64,000 bases of DNA from Desulfococcaceae bacterium HSG9. Its GTDB lineage: Bacteria; Desulfobacterota; Desulfobacteria; Desulfobacterales; JAUCGF01. Below the pieces are notes generated by a model. It did no database searches, was not told the DNA's origin, and saw only the letters and a list, made by a program, of their open reading frames with translations. Position 1 is the stretch's first letter; every line of letters begins with the position of its first letter. The DNA is taken from positions 20,873 to 84,872 of the forward strand of contig JAUCGF010000081.1 of assembly GCA_030378005.1 (NCBI GenBank), in the 5' to 3' direction. Below are positions 1 to 7,128 of this stretch, one piece after another. The position numbers and the translations under genes were made by a program.

Positions 1-50
1 ATTGTTGGCATCCATTATACTATCTCTCCATTGTTTTTTTGACTTAGAAA

Positions 51-199
51 TGAAACGTGAGGCGTGAGGCGTTTCACTTATCACGTTTCACTCATCACGT
101 TTCATTCATCACGTTTCATTCATCACGTTTCACTTATCACGTTTCACTCATCACGTTTCACTTATCACGTTTCACTCACCACGTTTCACTCATCACATC
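51..199. repeat. GAAACGTGA tandem array, copy 1
   Basis: About ten degenerate repeats of TCACGTTTCA with short variable spacers (CTCA, CTTA, TTCA). On the minus strand the core reads GAAACGTGA. The array overlaps the last codons and stop of the kinase gene that ends at 176. The same unit recurs at 1790-1846, 10343-10424, 19911-20272, 29028-29050 and 31786-31812. Confidence 0.9.
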
Positions 200-1663
200 C
201 ACTTTAAACCGAATCGAAACCGTGGCCCCCTGCCCTTGCCCCGGGCTTTCGACAGTTAAAGTTCCGTTGTTTTCTTCCACAAACATTTTACAATAATAAA
301 GACCGAATCCGGATGACCCTTTGGATGATTTTCCCAATTCAAAAATATTGTTTATGTTATCCGGTTCGATGCCGCAGCCGCTATCCGTGATTTGCATTCC
401 TGCCAAATTTTCGGATGAAAACGTTTTAAAGCGAATGTCTCTTTTTTTGCCCTGGCCGCCTAAATTGTCAATCGCTTCATAGCTGTTTTTAATTAAATTC
501 ATCAACACTTGCATCAACTTGTTTTTATATATCCGAATTTTGGGCAAATTTTCAGACAAATCTTTAATTATCGTGATATTTCTCTTTTGCAGGGTGCTTT
601 CCTGGATACGCAAGGCATCTTCGATCAGAACGTTCAGATCAATTTGCCCTCTAACTTCATTTTCAGAAGTGGTATAAGCTTGCTGCATCGCAAGGATTTC
701 GGCAATATAAGAAACGGATTCGTTCATTTTTGTAAGAAAGTTGTTTCTTTGTTTTTTCAGCCCTTTTAAAGAATTGATTAATTCTCCCATATACTTGAAA
801 ACTTCAATGCCTTTGGGGCTTTCATTAATAAACCAATCGATCTTTTCAATATTTTCATTCATAAGCTGATAACATTTTTCGAGAAAAAGAGTCAGTTGTT
901 CCAGCTCATCCTGCCGCATCAACTCAACCTGAACTTTCATGGGCGTTGTCGCATTGCCGATATTATGCAGTACCATCTTGGCTTGCTCCGCCATTTCCGT
1001 GGTTTTGACAACCAGGTGTTGCAACCGTTGATTTGCCTTTGATAAATCGGTGGTGCGCTCTTTGACCATCTCATCAAGGTGGTCGCGATGCATTCTCAGT
1101 TCTTCGGACGTGCGTTTATACATCTCCACCGCTTCGTGCAGTTTCTCATTTTTTTCATGCACTTCAGATGTCAATTCTTCATTTCTTTCATACACCCATG
1201 AAAAACGTTGAATTAAATTTACTTTTTCCTCCAACGCTTTTTTGGATTTTGCAAGCTCTATCATCGATTCATCCGATTTTTGGCGGAACGATGTAATAAT
1301 GTTGAACCAGGGTTTCCAATTATCCGGTATATTATCACCATTATCCGATTTTTCCCCTCTGCTTTGCCGGATAATATGATTGACCAATTTTTCAGACGGT
1401 TGAAAAAACCATCTGTTTATCAGCAAAAGGCCCAGAAACAGGCAAAACAGACTGGCGCCGATAAGCCCGCAGGCTTGATATTTCATAAAGCCTGATTTTG
1501 TGTCAGATGGCATAATATAAAATAAAAGCAATGTGAAAAGCAGTATCGCTGTAAAGGCTGACAAACAAAGGATGATCATTTTTTGTTTGCGTTGGAATTG
1601 AACGACCGGGCTGGCGTTTGGCGGCCCTTTCTGATTCATATTGTCAATTTCCGATTGTGCCAT
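176..1663 (-). CDS. Membrane histidine kinase with HNIGN-type phosphoacceptor box
   Basis: A 495-residue sensor kinase. Two hydrophobic segments (about residues 29-51 and 63-83) leave almost no periplasmic domain. A long coiled coil (about 130-225) follows, then the box MVLHNIGNATTP with probable phosphoacceptor His233, then a HATPase_c domain with an N box (LMNLIKNSYEAID), a G1 box (DSGCGIEP) and a G2-like segment (GSSGFGLYY). The H box differs from classical SHELRTP and matches the paralogue at 24657-26615. No strong ribosome site precedes the first ATG; the ATG eight codons later is an alternative. The last five codons (MSETW) and the TGA stop come from the GAAACGTGA repeat. It lies downstream of, and on the same strand as, the receiver-phosphatase gene, so the two may form a pair. 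What it senses is unknown. Confidence 0.85.
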   Translation of the reverse strand: MAQSEIDNMNQKGPPNASPVVQFQRKQKMIILCLSAFTAILLFTLLLFYIMPSDTKSGFMKYQACGLIGASLFCLFLGLLLINRWFFQPSEKLVNHIIRQSRGEKSDNGDNIPDNWKPWFNIITSFRQKSDESMIELAKSKKALEEKVNLIQRFSWVYERNEELTSEVHEKNEKLHEAVEMYKRTSEELRMHRDHLDEMVKERTTDLSKANQRLQHLVVKTTEMAEQAKMVLHNIGNATTPMKVQVELMRQDELEQLTLFLEKCYQLMNENIEKIDWFINESPKGIEVFKYMGELINSLKGLKKQRNNFLTKMNESVSYIAEILAMQQAYTTSENEVRGQIDLNVLIEDALRIQESTLQKRNITIIKDLSENLPKIRIYKNKLMQVLMNLIKNSYEAIDNLGGQGKKRDIRFKTFSSENLAGMQITDSGCGIEPDNINNIFELGKSSKGSSGFGLYYCKMFVEENNGTLTVESPGQGQGATVSIRFKVDVMSETW

Positions 1664-1687
1664 AATATCAATTAAAGTTTTAGATAG

Positions 1688-1707
1688 GATCAGGGACGAA
1701 ATAACTT
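1688..1707 (-). repeat. AAGTTATTTCGTCCCTGATC motif, copy 1
   Basis: Short dispersed motif reading AAGTTATTTCGTCCCTGATC on the minus strand, just upstream of the kinase start at 1663. Related copies lie at 27708-27732, 30991-31016, 35591-35606, 35752-35776, 37725-37751 and 60609-60637, usually beside other repeats. Function unknown. Confidence 0.7.
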
Positions 1708-1715
1708 ACCTCTTT

Positions 1716-1769
1716 GGAGTGCAAACTTCAGTTTGCTTTGCCCGTTACGCAAGCTGAAGCTTGCACTCC
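1716..1769. repeat. GCAAACTTCAGTTTGC palindromic element, copy 1
   Basis: Two short palindromes face each other: GGAGTGCAAACTTCAGTTTG at the left and GCAAGCTGAAGCTTGCACTC at the right. Outer ends GGAGTGC/GCACTCC pair, so the whole element can fold into one hairpin. Other copies: 3142-3162 (half), 6263-6322, 13295-13354, 37660-37719, 39063-39116. It resembles REP/BIME-type elements. Confidence 0.85.
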
Positions 1770-1793
1770 ATCCCTTTCAGCGGGATATGGATG

Positions 1794-1846
1794 AAACGTG
1801 ATTCGTGAAACGTGAATTCACGCATCACGTTTCACGAATCACGTTT
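1794..1846. terminator. Perfect 22-bp inverted repeat at the 3' end of the phosphatase gene
   Basis: Bases 1794-1815 and 1825-1846 are perfect reverse complements separated by 9 nt; both arms are built from the GAAACGTGA repeat. The right arm contains the TGA stop and last codons (VIRET) of the receiver-phosphatase gene. The stem could end transcription or protect the 3' end. No clear T-run follows on the minus strand, so a terminator role is only inferred. Confidence 0.55.
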
Positions 1847-3123
1847 TTTGTCCCTGTTCCTATTTTAACCGCAACACAGGTAACATCATCGGTGAACGGC
1901 TGCCCCTCGGAAAACTCTGAAATCGCTTGTTGAATCCGCTCAATCAGTTTTTTCGGATTCAGTTCGCCATTGTTTTGAATCAGTTCCGCAATTCGTTCCG
2001 GGCCATAAAGCTCTTCCTCAAGATTTTGCGCTTCGGATATTCCATCGGAATAGAGAAAGAAAACATCCCCCGGCTCAAATCCGACAGTCACCGATTTGTA
2101 TTCTTGGTTTTCAAAAAGGCCCATTGGAATATTCAGGCCCTCCACTTCGCTGCATGTCTGGGTGCTATGATGGAAATGGATCGTTTTGGGATGCCCGCAG
2201 TCAACAACGGTGACGCACCGCCGTTCAAGATCAAAGCGGGCGTAGCACAAGGTGAAAAAGCTACTCACGGCCATAAGCTCCTCGACCAGTTTCTGATCCA
2301 TTTGCGCAACAATTTTGTCAGGCTGCGCCAGGCTTGCGCTCGTTCCTGACAAATTAGCAATCACCCGCCACCAAGTCTCTTTGATTCCGGCAGATAAAAG
2401 TGCTGCGGGTACGCCTTTACCCATCACATCGCCAATCATAATATCGAGACAGTTTTCCGAGTGCGGATGAAAATCATAAAAATCGCCATCCACTTTTAGT
2501 GAAGGAACCGTCAATGCGACGATCTCAAGTCCCGGGAAATCAGTCGGCGGCGTTCCGATCAGAAGAGATTGTTGAATTCGCGCCGCAATGCCGATTTCAC
2601 GCTGACGCGCTTCGTCAAGCTCCTTATTGATGTTCCACTGGGCAGATAACACGCGGGCAAACTGACGAATTTCGGCGTGATTGAATGGTTTGGTCAAATA
2701 AAATAAATCTGTTCGACCTGCTATTTCGGCAATATTTTCAGGTGAGTAACTCCTGGAAGCAGTGACGATAACGATATGAACAGACGGGTCTATTTGCCAA
2801 ATTTGGGCCGCCGTTTGGGCGCCGTTAATACCGGACATATTCATATCAACAAAAGCAATGGCGAAAGGTTCGCCAAGATCGGCCGCCTTGCGGACTTTAT
2901 GGACGCCTTCTTCTCCACTGACAGCCAATGTCAATTCATAGCAAGGGCGTGATGCTTTCACTGTTTTTTGTTCAGGCTCATTAAATAAAGCCTTACCTTT
3001 CAATAAAGCCTTCTTGATTCCCATTGTATCGCTTTTTTGAGAAGGGCAAAGAATGGATTTATATGTCGCTCTGATTGACGCATCATCGTCAATAACAATT
3101 ATACGGTTGTTTTTTTCATTCAT
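1825..3123 (-). CDS. Response regulator with SpoIIE/PP2C-type serine phosphatase output
   Basis: A 432-residue receiver plus phosphatase, similar in layout to RsbU/RssB-like regulators. The receiver has the acidic pocket IDDD and phosphoacceptor Asp93 in FVDMNMSG. Between helix 1 and strand 2 it carries an extra ~35 residues, shared with the receivers at 3192 and 13476. The C-terminal SpoIIE domain shows the metal-binding aspartates in VDGDFYDF, GDVMGKGVPAAL, YSDGISEAQ and TDDVTCVAV. It would dephosphorylate a serine on a STAS-domain anti-anti-sigma factor, but none is encoded in this window. The ATG at 3123 is preferred over an upstream in-frame ATG at 3159 because CGGAGCC sits seven bases before it and the upstream extension lies in a palindromic repeat. 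The final residues VIRET come from the GAAACGTGA repeat. Confidence 0.88.
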   Translation of the reverse strand: MNEKNNRIIVIDDDASIRATYKSILCPSQKSDTMGIKKALLKGKALFNEPEQKTVKASRPCYELTLAVSGEEGVHKVRKAADLGEPFAIAFVDMNMSGINGAQTAAQIWQIDPSVHIVIVTASRSYSPENIAEIAGRTDLFYLTKPFNHAEIRQFARVLSAQWNINKELDEARQREIGIAARIQQSLLIGTPPTDFPGLEIVALTVPSLKVDGDFYDFHPHSENCLDIMIGDVMGKGVPAALLSAGIKETWWRVIANLSGTSASLAQPDKIVAQMDQKLVEELMAVSSFFTLCYARFDLERRCVTVVDCGHPKTIHFHHSTQTCSEVEGLNIPMGLFENQEYKSVTVGFEPGDVFFLYSDGISEAQNLEEELYGPERIAELIQNNGELNPKKLIERIQQAISEFSEGQPFTDDVTCVAVKIGTGTKNVIRET

Positions 3124-3141
3124 AATGGCTCCGTACTTGAC

Positions 3142-3162
3142 GCAAACTGAAGTTTGCACTCC
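3142..3162. repeat. GCAAACTTCAGTTTGC palindromic element, half copy
   Basis: Only the right half of the element is present (GCAAACTGAAGTTTGCACTC). It lies between the receiver gene ending at 3192 and the receiver-phosphatase start at 3123. Confidence 0.75.
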
Positions 3163-3191
3163 AAATGGGTAAATAATTTAATTGGTATTCC

Positions 3192-3767
3192 TTAATCACA
3201 CTCGTTAAGCATGAGAGACTGCTCTTGCACTTTTTTTTCAAGTTTTTGATTCGCCATTTCCAGATCATGGATAAGTTGTTGCTTTTCGCGTTCAAGATTC
3301 CACTGGTGGGTGAGTACGCGGGCAAATTGTCTGATTTCATGCGTATTAAAAGGTTTGCGCACATAGAAAAGATCATCCCGACCTGCAATCGCAATGATTT
3401 GATCGGGTGTATATTTGGAAAAAGCCGTGACAATAACGATTTTAATATCCGGATCGATCTTCCATAAGCGTTTGCACGTTTCCGCGCCATCAATACCGGG
3501 CATCTGCATATCTACAAAAGCGACCGCATACGCATTGCCCTGTTCCTTAGCCTGGGTTGCATATTCTACGCCCGCCTCCCCGTTTTTAGCAAATGTCAAA
3601 TCGTACACAATGGTTTCGCCGGAGTCTGCATCAGCGGTTTTATCACCGAACAAAGCCATTCCTTTTTGTAAGGTTTCCGATTTTTGCAAAGGCAGCAGGC
3701 TTTGCTTATAAGAATTCCTTATGCCCTGATCATCATCGACAATCAGTATGCGGTTATTTTTAAACAT
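3192..3767 (-). CDS. Stand-alone response regulator receiver with C-terminal coiled coil
   Basis: A 191-residue protein: receiver domain (acidic DDD near residues 11-13, phosphoacceptor Asp86 in FVDMQMPG, conserved Lys in VRKPFN), then a heptad-like tail (about 145-190) rich in Glu, Lys and Leu. No output domain. A ~30-residue insertion (around QKGMALFGDK) follows helix 1, as in its neighbours. The ATG at 3767 is chosen because AAGGGAG lies just before it; this start overlaps the stop of an upstream kinase remnant (KGVCHV-stop), showing that a kinase gene was once translationally coupled to it. It precedes the receiver-phosphatase gene on the same strand by about 70 bp, so co-transcription is likely. 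Probably a phosphorelay intermediate. Confidence 0.88.
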   Translation of the reverse strand: MFKNNRILIVDDDQGIRNSYKQSLLPLQKSETLQKGMALFGDKTADADSGETIVYDLTFAKNGEAGVEYATQAKEQGNAYAVAFVDMQMPGIDGAETCKRLWKIDPDIKIVIVTAFSKYTPDQIIAIAGRDDLFYVRKPFNTHEIRQFARVLTHQWNLEREKQQLIHDLEMANQKLEKKVQEQSLMLNECD

Positions 3768-3836
3768 GACAAACTCCCTTGGCTTCAAAGCTTACCTTCA
3801 CGGAAGAACCCTGTTCCCGTCCCTTGCTTGTGACAC
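3760..3836 (-). pseudogene. 3' remnant of a histidine kinase gene
   Basis: In frame on the minus strand the codons read TSKGREQGSSVKVSF then EAKGVCHV and stop. They match the C-terminus of the intact kinase at 24657-26615 (TSKGLEQGASVNVSF, EVKGVCHI). The rest of the kinase is gone; the homology stops where the MITE-like element at 3842-4038 begins. The remnant's stop overlaps the ATG of the receiver gene. Beyond the MITE lies DNA matching the upstream region of the PhnD-kinase operon, so a whole operon seems to have been lost here. Confidence 0.8.
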
Positions 3837-3841
3837 ATTTT

Positions 3842-4038
3842 AACTGATTTTTTCGTTCCCACGCTTTGCGTGGGAATGCAACACGGACGAACCTGGTCAG
3901 ATGTAGGGGCGACCCTTGTGGTCGCCCTAAACCACAATTATCACAAGTCGGGCGACCGCAAGGGGCGCCCCTACTGATGAAGGCGTTCCCACGCAAAGCG
4001 TGGGAACGAGGTCATCAAAGATTTTTTTCCATCTACTG
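3842..4038. mobile_element. MITE-like element A2 with nested palindromes
   Basis: The right end has the family terminal sequence TTTTTCCATCTACTG. The interior carries TTCCCACGC-TTT-GCGTGGGAA palindromes at 3856-3876 and 3985-4007, and between them a GTAGGGGCGACC.../...GGGCGCCCCTAC inverted repeat. ATTTT flanks both sides (3837-3841 and 4039-4043), consistent with a 5-bp target duplication. The left terminal repeat is degraded. No transposase inside. Confidence 0.75.
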
Positions 4039-4559
4039 ATTTTCACCAATAACATAACATAATGAAACATAAACAAAACAAAATCAAGCCCTTTATACCA
4101 TAACTTCCAGAATACCGCTATGGGATTCCTAATAACCGATCACTCCATTCAGGCAACATTTTAACCAAACCCAATACGGACTGCCTGTACGGGATATGTT
4201 ATCCGTTGTTTTAGGTTAAAACCAAAAGTCCTTGATCGTCGTTTCGGCCTTTTTTTGTACGGTAATCTTTCCAGACTGCGCCTTTCATTCTGTCAAATCC
4301 TCTCGGACGCAATCTGGAAAGATTACGGTACATTTAATCCGAAATTTATAATGGCCGAAACGATGAGCAAGGCCAACCCAAAAACCGTTGCCCTTTTTTT
4401 ATTATACAATGACATCTGAAGATAAATTTGTTATAATGACGCTTTTCAAGCATTGTTCGGGTCACAATAAAATCTTTTAAAAATTCAGTTTTTTACTACA
4501 TTCTGAATTTACAGTAAAAAGTGCATTTATGAATAATTCAGGCTAAAGGAATTAATAAC
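4039..4559. other. Intergenic region duplicated from the PhnD-kinase promoter area, with a hairpin element
   Basis: Bases 4045-4130 closely match 27540-27625, and 4146-4190 match the block at 27943-27985 (CATTCAGG(C/T)AACATTT..., CCCAATACG). Downstream, 4257-4280 and 4307-4332 form a near-perfect inverted repeat (GGTAATCTTTCCAGA core) nested in an outer pair CGTTTCGGCC/GGCCGAAACG at 4240-4249 and 4353-4362. The promoter of the kinase at 4560 should lie at about 4400-4540, but no convincing -35/-10 pair was found. Confidence 0.7.
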
Positions 4560-6197
4560 ATGCCAAAAGAAAAAATATTGGTTGTGGAAGATGACGGTAT
4601 TGTCGCACTGGACATAAAGAGCCGTTTAAAAAAGTTCGGATATTCTGTTTTCGATCCAGTCAGTTCAGGTGAGCAGGCAATTAAAAGGTCCGAACAGCTC
4701 AGGCCTGATTTGGTGATGATGGATATTATACTCAATGGTGAGATGGATGGAATTGAAACTGCTGAAATTATAAGTTGCCGATTTGATATTCCAGTCATTT
4801 TTCTGAGCGCTTATGTTGACCATAATAAAATTGAACGGGTCAAGCGCTCGTTGCCTTATGGTTATATTCTCAAGCCATTCCGAGATGTGGACATCAGGAA
4901 TGCCGTTGAAATCGCTATTTACGCTTCTAAAGTAAATGCTGAACGCAAGCAGACGGAGTCAGCTTTGCGCAAGGCGCACGATGAGATGGAAAGGCGCGTT
5001 GAACAACGTACACGAGATTTGAAAAAAGCGCTTGCCGAGCTGGAACACACCAATCTTCGATTGCAAGATATAAACCGCCATAAAAACCAATTTCTTTCAA
5101 CTATGAGCCATGAACTGCGTACCCCGCTCAACGGTATTATAGGCTCCGCCGATCTGTTGCGCGAGCAGTTGTTCGGGCCTTTGAACCCAAAACAGTTGAA
5201 TTATACCAAACAGATCAATGACAGCGCCGATCATTTGCTGGCTTTGATTAACGATCTGCTGGATATAGCTAAAATTGACGCCGGCGCGATCACCGTGGAT
5301 CTGGAATATCTCGCCCTAACCGACTGGATTGACACTACGCTGGCCATTATGAAAGCCCAATTCCGCAAAAAACGGCTGACATTGGAAATCATTAAAGACC
5401 CGTCCATAACTCACATTGACGCAGATCGGCGTAAGTGCAAACAGATTATGCTTCACTTGCTTTCCAATGCGATTAAATTCACTCCCCAAGACGGCCAAGT
5501 CAAAGTGCGCACCATCAAAAAAAATGACCGCTTCCTTCTGATTGAGGTGAGCGACACGGGATGCGGTGTCAAAGAAGATGAACGCGATAAAATCTTTTCC
5601 GAATTCTATCAGACTGAACAGGTGCGGATTGACCCGATAGGCGGCACGGGCATCGGGCTGGCTCTGACCCGTCGTATGGTGGAAATGCACGAAGGGGAAA
5701 TCGGTGTTAAAAATCAACCTGTCGGCCCTGGCAGCGTTTTCTGGTTCACTTTGCCTCTGAAACTGGCGCATGTAGCAGAAGTCAACGAAGAAGAAGCATC
5801 CGCAAAGGGTAATACTGACGGCGCAAAACTTACAGGACGCCGCATCCTCGTCGTTGAAGACAACAAAATCAACCTGTCAATGGTGCTTGACATGTTGAGT
5901 ATCCATGAACATAAAGTCAGCGTAGCTAAAAACGGGCAACAGGCCATTGATTTGGCGCAGACTTTCAAACCGGAGCTGATTCTCATGGATGTTAAAATGC
6001 CGATGATGAACGGTTTGGAAGCTACCCAGATATTGCGCTCAATGCCTGTATTTGCCAAAATTCCGATAATTGCCCTGACCGCCAGCGTCGAAAAAGAAGA
6101 CCAGAGCGCACAGACAGAAGCCGGTTGCACCGCCCATCTGTCCAAACCGATCAAAACAAAAGAATTATTTGATATTATTGAATGTTACCTGGGGTAA
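4560..6197 (+). CDS. Hybrid histidine kinase: receiver - coiled coil - HisKA - HATPase - receiver
   Basis: A 545-residue soluble hybrid kinase. The N-terminal receiver (1-125) has phosphoacceptor Asp55 and the segment VFLSAY/ILKPF-like helix 4-strand 5 region. A coiled coil (about 130-175) leads to HisKA with His184 in [10 protein letters not shown], then HATPase_c (N box [10 protein letters not shown] near 297; G1 SDTGCGVKEDE; G2 GGTGIGLAL), then a C-terminal receiver (from about 426; LMDVKMPMMNG). Start: AAAGGA lies 10 bp before the ATG. No membrane segment, so it probably receives phosphate or a partner signal. From residue ~160 on it is nearly identical to the kinases at 7129 and 10887, and even the downstream non-coding DNA is shared with the latter, pointing to recent duplication or gene conversion. 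Confidence 0.93.
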   Translation: MPKEKILVVEDDGIVALDIKSRLKKFGYSVFDPVSSGEQAIKRSEQLRPDLVMMDIILNGEMDGIETAEIISCRFDIPVIFLSAYVDHNKIERVKRSLPYGYILKPFRDVDIRNAVEIAIYASKVNAERKQTESALRKAHDEMERRVEQRTRDLKKALAELEHTNLRLQDINRHKNQFLSTMSHELRTPLNGIIGSADLLREQLFGPLNPKQLNYTKQINDSADHLLALINDLLDIAKIDAGAITVDLEYLALTDWIDTTLAIMKAQFRKKRLTLEIIKDPSITHIDADRRKCKQIMLHLLSNAIKFTPQDGQVKVRTIKKNDRFLLIEVSDTGCGVKEDERDKIFSEFYQTEQVRIDPIGGTGIGLALTRRMVEMHEGEIGVKNQPVGPGSVFWFTLPLKLAHVAEVNEEEASAKGNTDGAKLTGRRILVVEDNKINLSMVLDMLSIHEHKVSVAKNGQQAIDLAQTFKPELILMDVKMPMMNGLEATQILRSMPVFAKIPIIALTASVEKEDQSAQTEAGCTAHLSKPIKTKELFDIIECYLG

Positions 6198-6262
6198 CGA
6201 GTGAGCTTTACTAAGAAATTTACATTGTCAGTAGTGTTGTATCAATATTTAGCTGACGGGCG

Positions 6263-6322
6263 GGAGTGCAAACTTTAGTTTGCCAAAACGCTCCAAAATC
6301 GGCAAACTGAAGTTTGCATTCC
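6263..6322. repeat. GCAAACTTTAGTTTGC palindromic element, copy 3
   Basis: Paired palindromes GTGCAAACTTTAGTTTGC and GCAAACTGAAGTTTGCATTC with a short centre. Located in a block (6198-6345) that is almost identical to 13230-13375 behind the paralogous kinase. Confidence 0.85.
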
Positions 6323-6355
6323 TGATTTTCACCTGTCACCTTAAACTTGACAGAA

Positions 6356-6419
6356 CAGTAGATGGAAAATGCCTGAAAACAAGGCTGGCTGGTGCTGTTG
6401 TACCGTAATCTTTCAGATT
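6356..6419. repeat. Solo left end of MITE A and hairpin-element fragment
   Basis: CAGTAGATGGAAAA at 6356-6369 matches the terminal repeat of the A2 subtype but no right end follows. Next, GTACCGTAATCTTTC at 6399-6413 matches the arm of the hairpin element at 4257-4332. The following AGATT (6415-6419) is the left target duplication of the next MITE. Confidence 0.55.
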
Positions 6420-6643
6420 CAGTAGATCGAAAAGTTTTTGAAAGGTGACGAACGCGCGTCTGTTTTCAGCTCCGTAGGAGCGGCATATTTGTAGAATCCG
6501 AATCCCCGTGTCCGCTGAGTCCCGTAGGGACGGCATATTCCGATGCCGACATACCGTCCCTATGGGACTAAGAGGCACGGGGCTGACATCTGCTACAAAC
6601 ATGGCGTTCCTATGGAACTTTTAAGGAACTTTTCGATCTACTG
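6420..6643. mobile_element. MITE-like element A1, copy 1
   Basis: 224 bp bounded by inverted termini CAGTAGATCGAAAAGTT and AACTTTTCGATCTACTG. AGATT immediately flanks both ends (6415-6419, 6644-6648), a 5-bp target duplication. The interior holds palindromes such as CCGTAGGGACGG/CCGTCCCTATGG arms. No open reading frame with coding character; a transposase would have to act in trans. Confidence 0.85.
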
Positions 6644-6648
6644 AGATT

Positions 6649-6873
6649 CAGTAGATCGAAAAGTTTTTGAAAGGTGACGAACGCGCGTCTGTTTTCAGCT
6701 CCGTAGGAGCGGCATATTTGTAGAATCCGAATCCCCCGTGTTCGCTGAGTCCCATAGGGACGGCATATTCCGATGCCGACATACCGTCCCTATGGGACTA
6801 AGAGGCACGGGGCTGACATCTGCTACAAACATGGCGTTCCTGCGGAACTTTTAAGGAACTTTTCGATCTACTG
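6649..6873. mobile_element. MITE-like element A1, copy 2
   Basis: 225 bp, same orientation as and nearly identical to the copy at 6420, separated from it by only AGATT. Its right flank (ACACT) does not repeat AGATT, so it may have arisen by tandem duplication or its right flank was rearranged: right after it begins a truncated receiver gene. Confidence 0.85.
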
Positions 6874-6877
6874 ACAC

Positions 6878-7104
6878 TTACTAAGCATGAGAGACTGCTC
6901 TTGCACCTTTTTTTCAAGTTTTTGATTCGCCATTTCCAGGTCATGGATAAGTTTTTGCTTTTCGTGTTCAAGATTCCACTGATGGGTGAGTACGCGGGCA
7001 AATTGTCTGATTTCATGCGTATTAAAAGGTTTGCGCACATAGAAAAGATCATCCCGATCTGCAATCGCTATGATTTGATCGGGTGTATATTTGGAAAAAG
7101 CCGT
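6878..7104 (-). pseudogene. 3' fragment of a response regulator gene
   Basis: About 227 bp strongly similar to 3198-3430, the 3' part of the receiver gene at 3192-3767 (the segment that encodes the KPFN region and coiled-coil tail). The first ~115 codons are missing. The similarity ends abruptly at GGAAAAAGCCGT (7093-7104), next to the ribosome site of the kinase at 7129, and at the other side abuts a MITE. It has no start codon or promoter and is taken as a relic of a second copy of the receiver operon. Confidence 0.85.
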
Positions 7105-7128
7105 ATTTTATTTTGAAAGGATGAAATA

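Noticed and set aside
3760..3996. Open frame of 78 residues on the minus strand as a gene
   Set aside because: The front is palindromic MITE sequence; only the last ~25 codons have homology, to a kinase C-terminus. Treated as a remnant.
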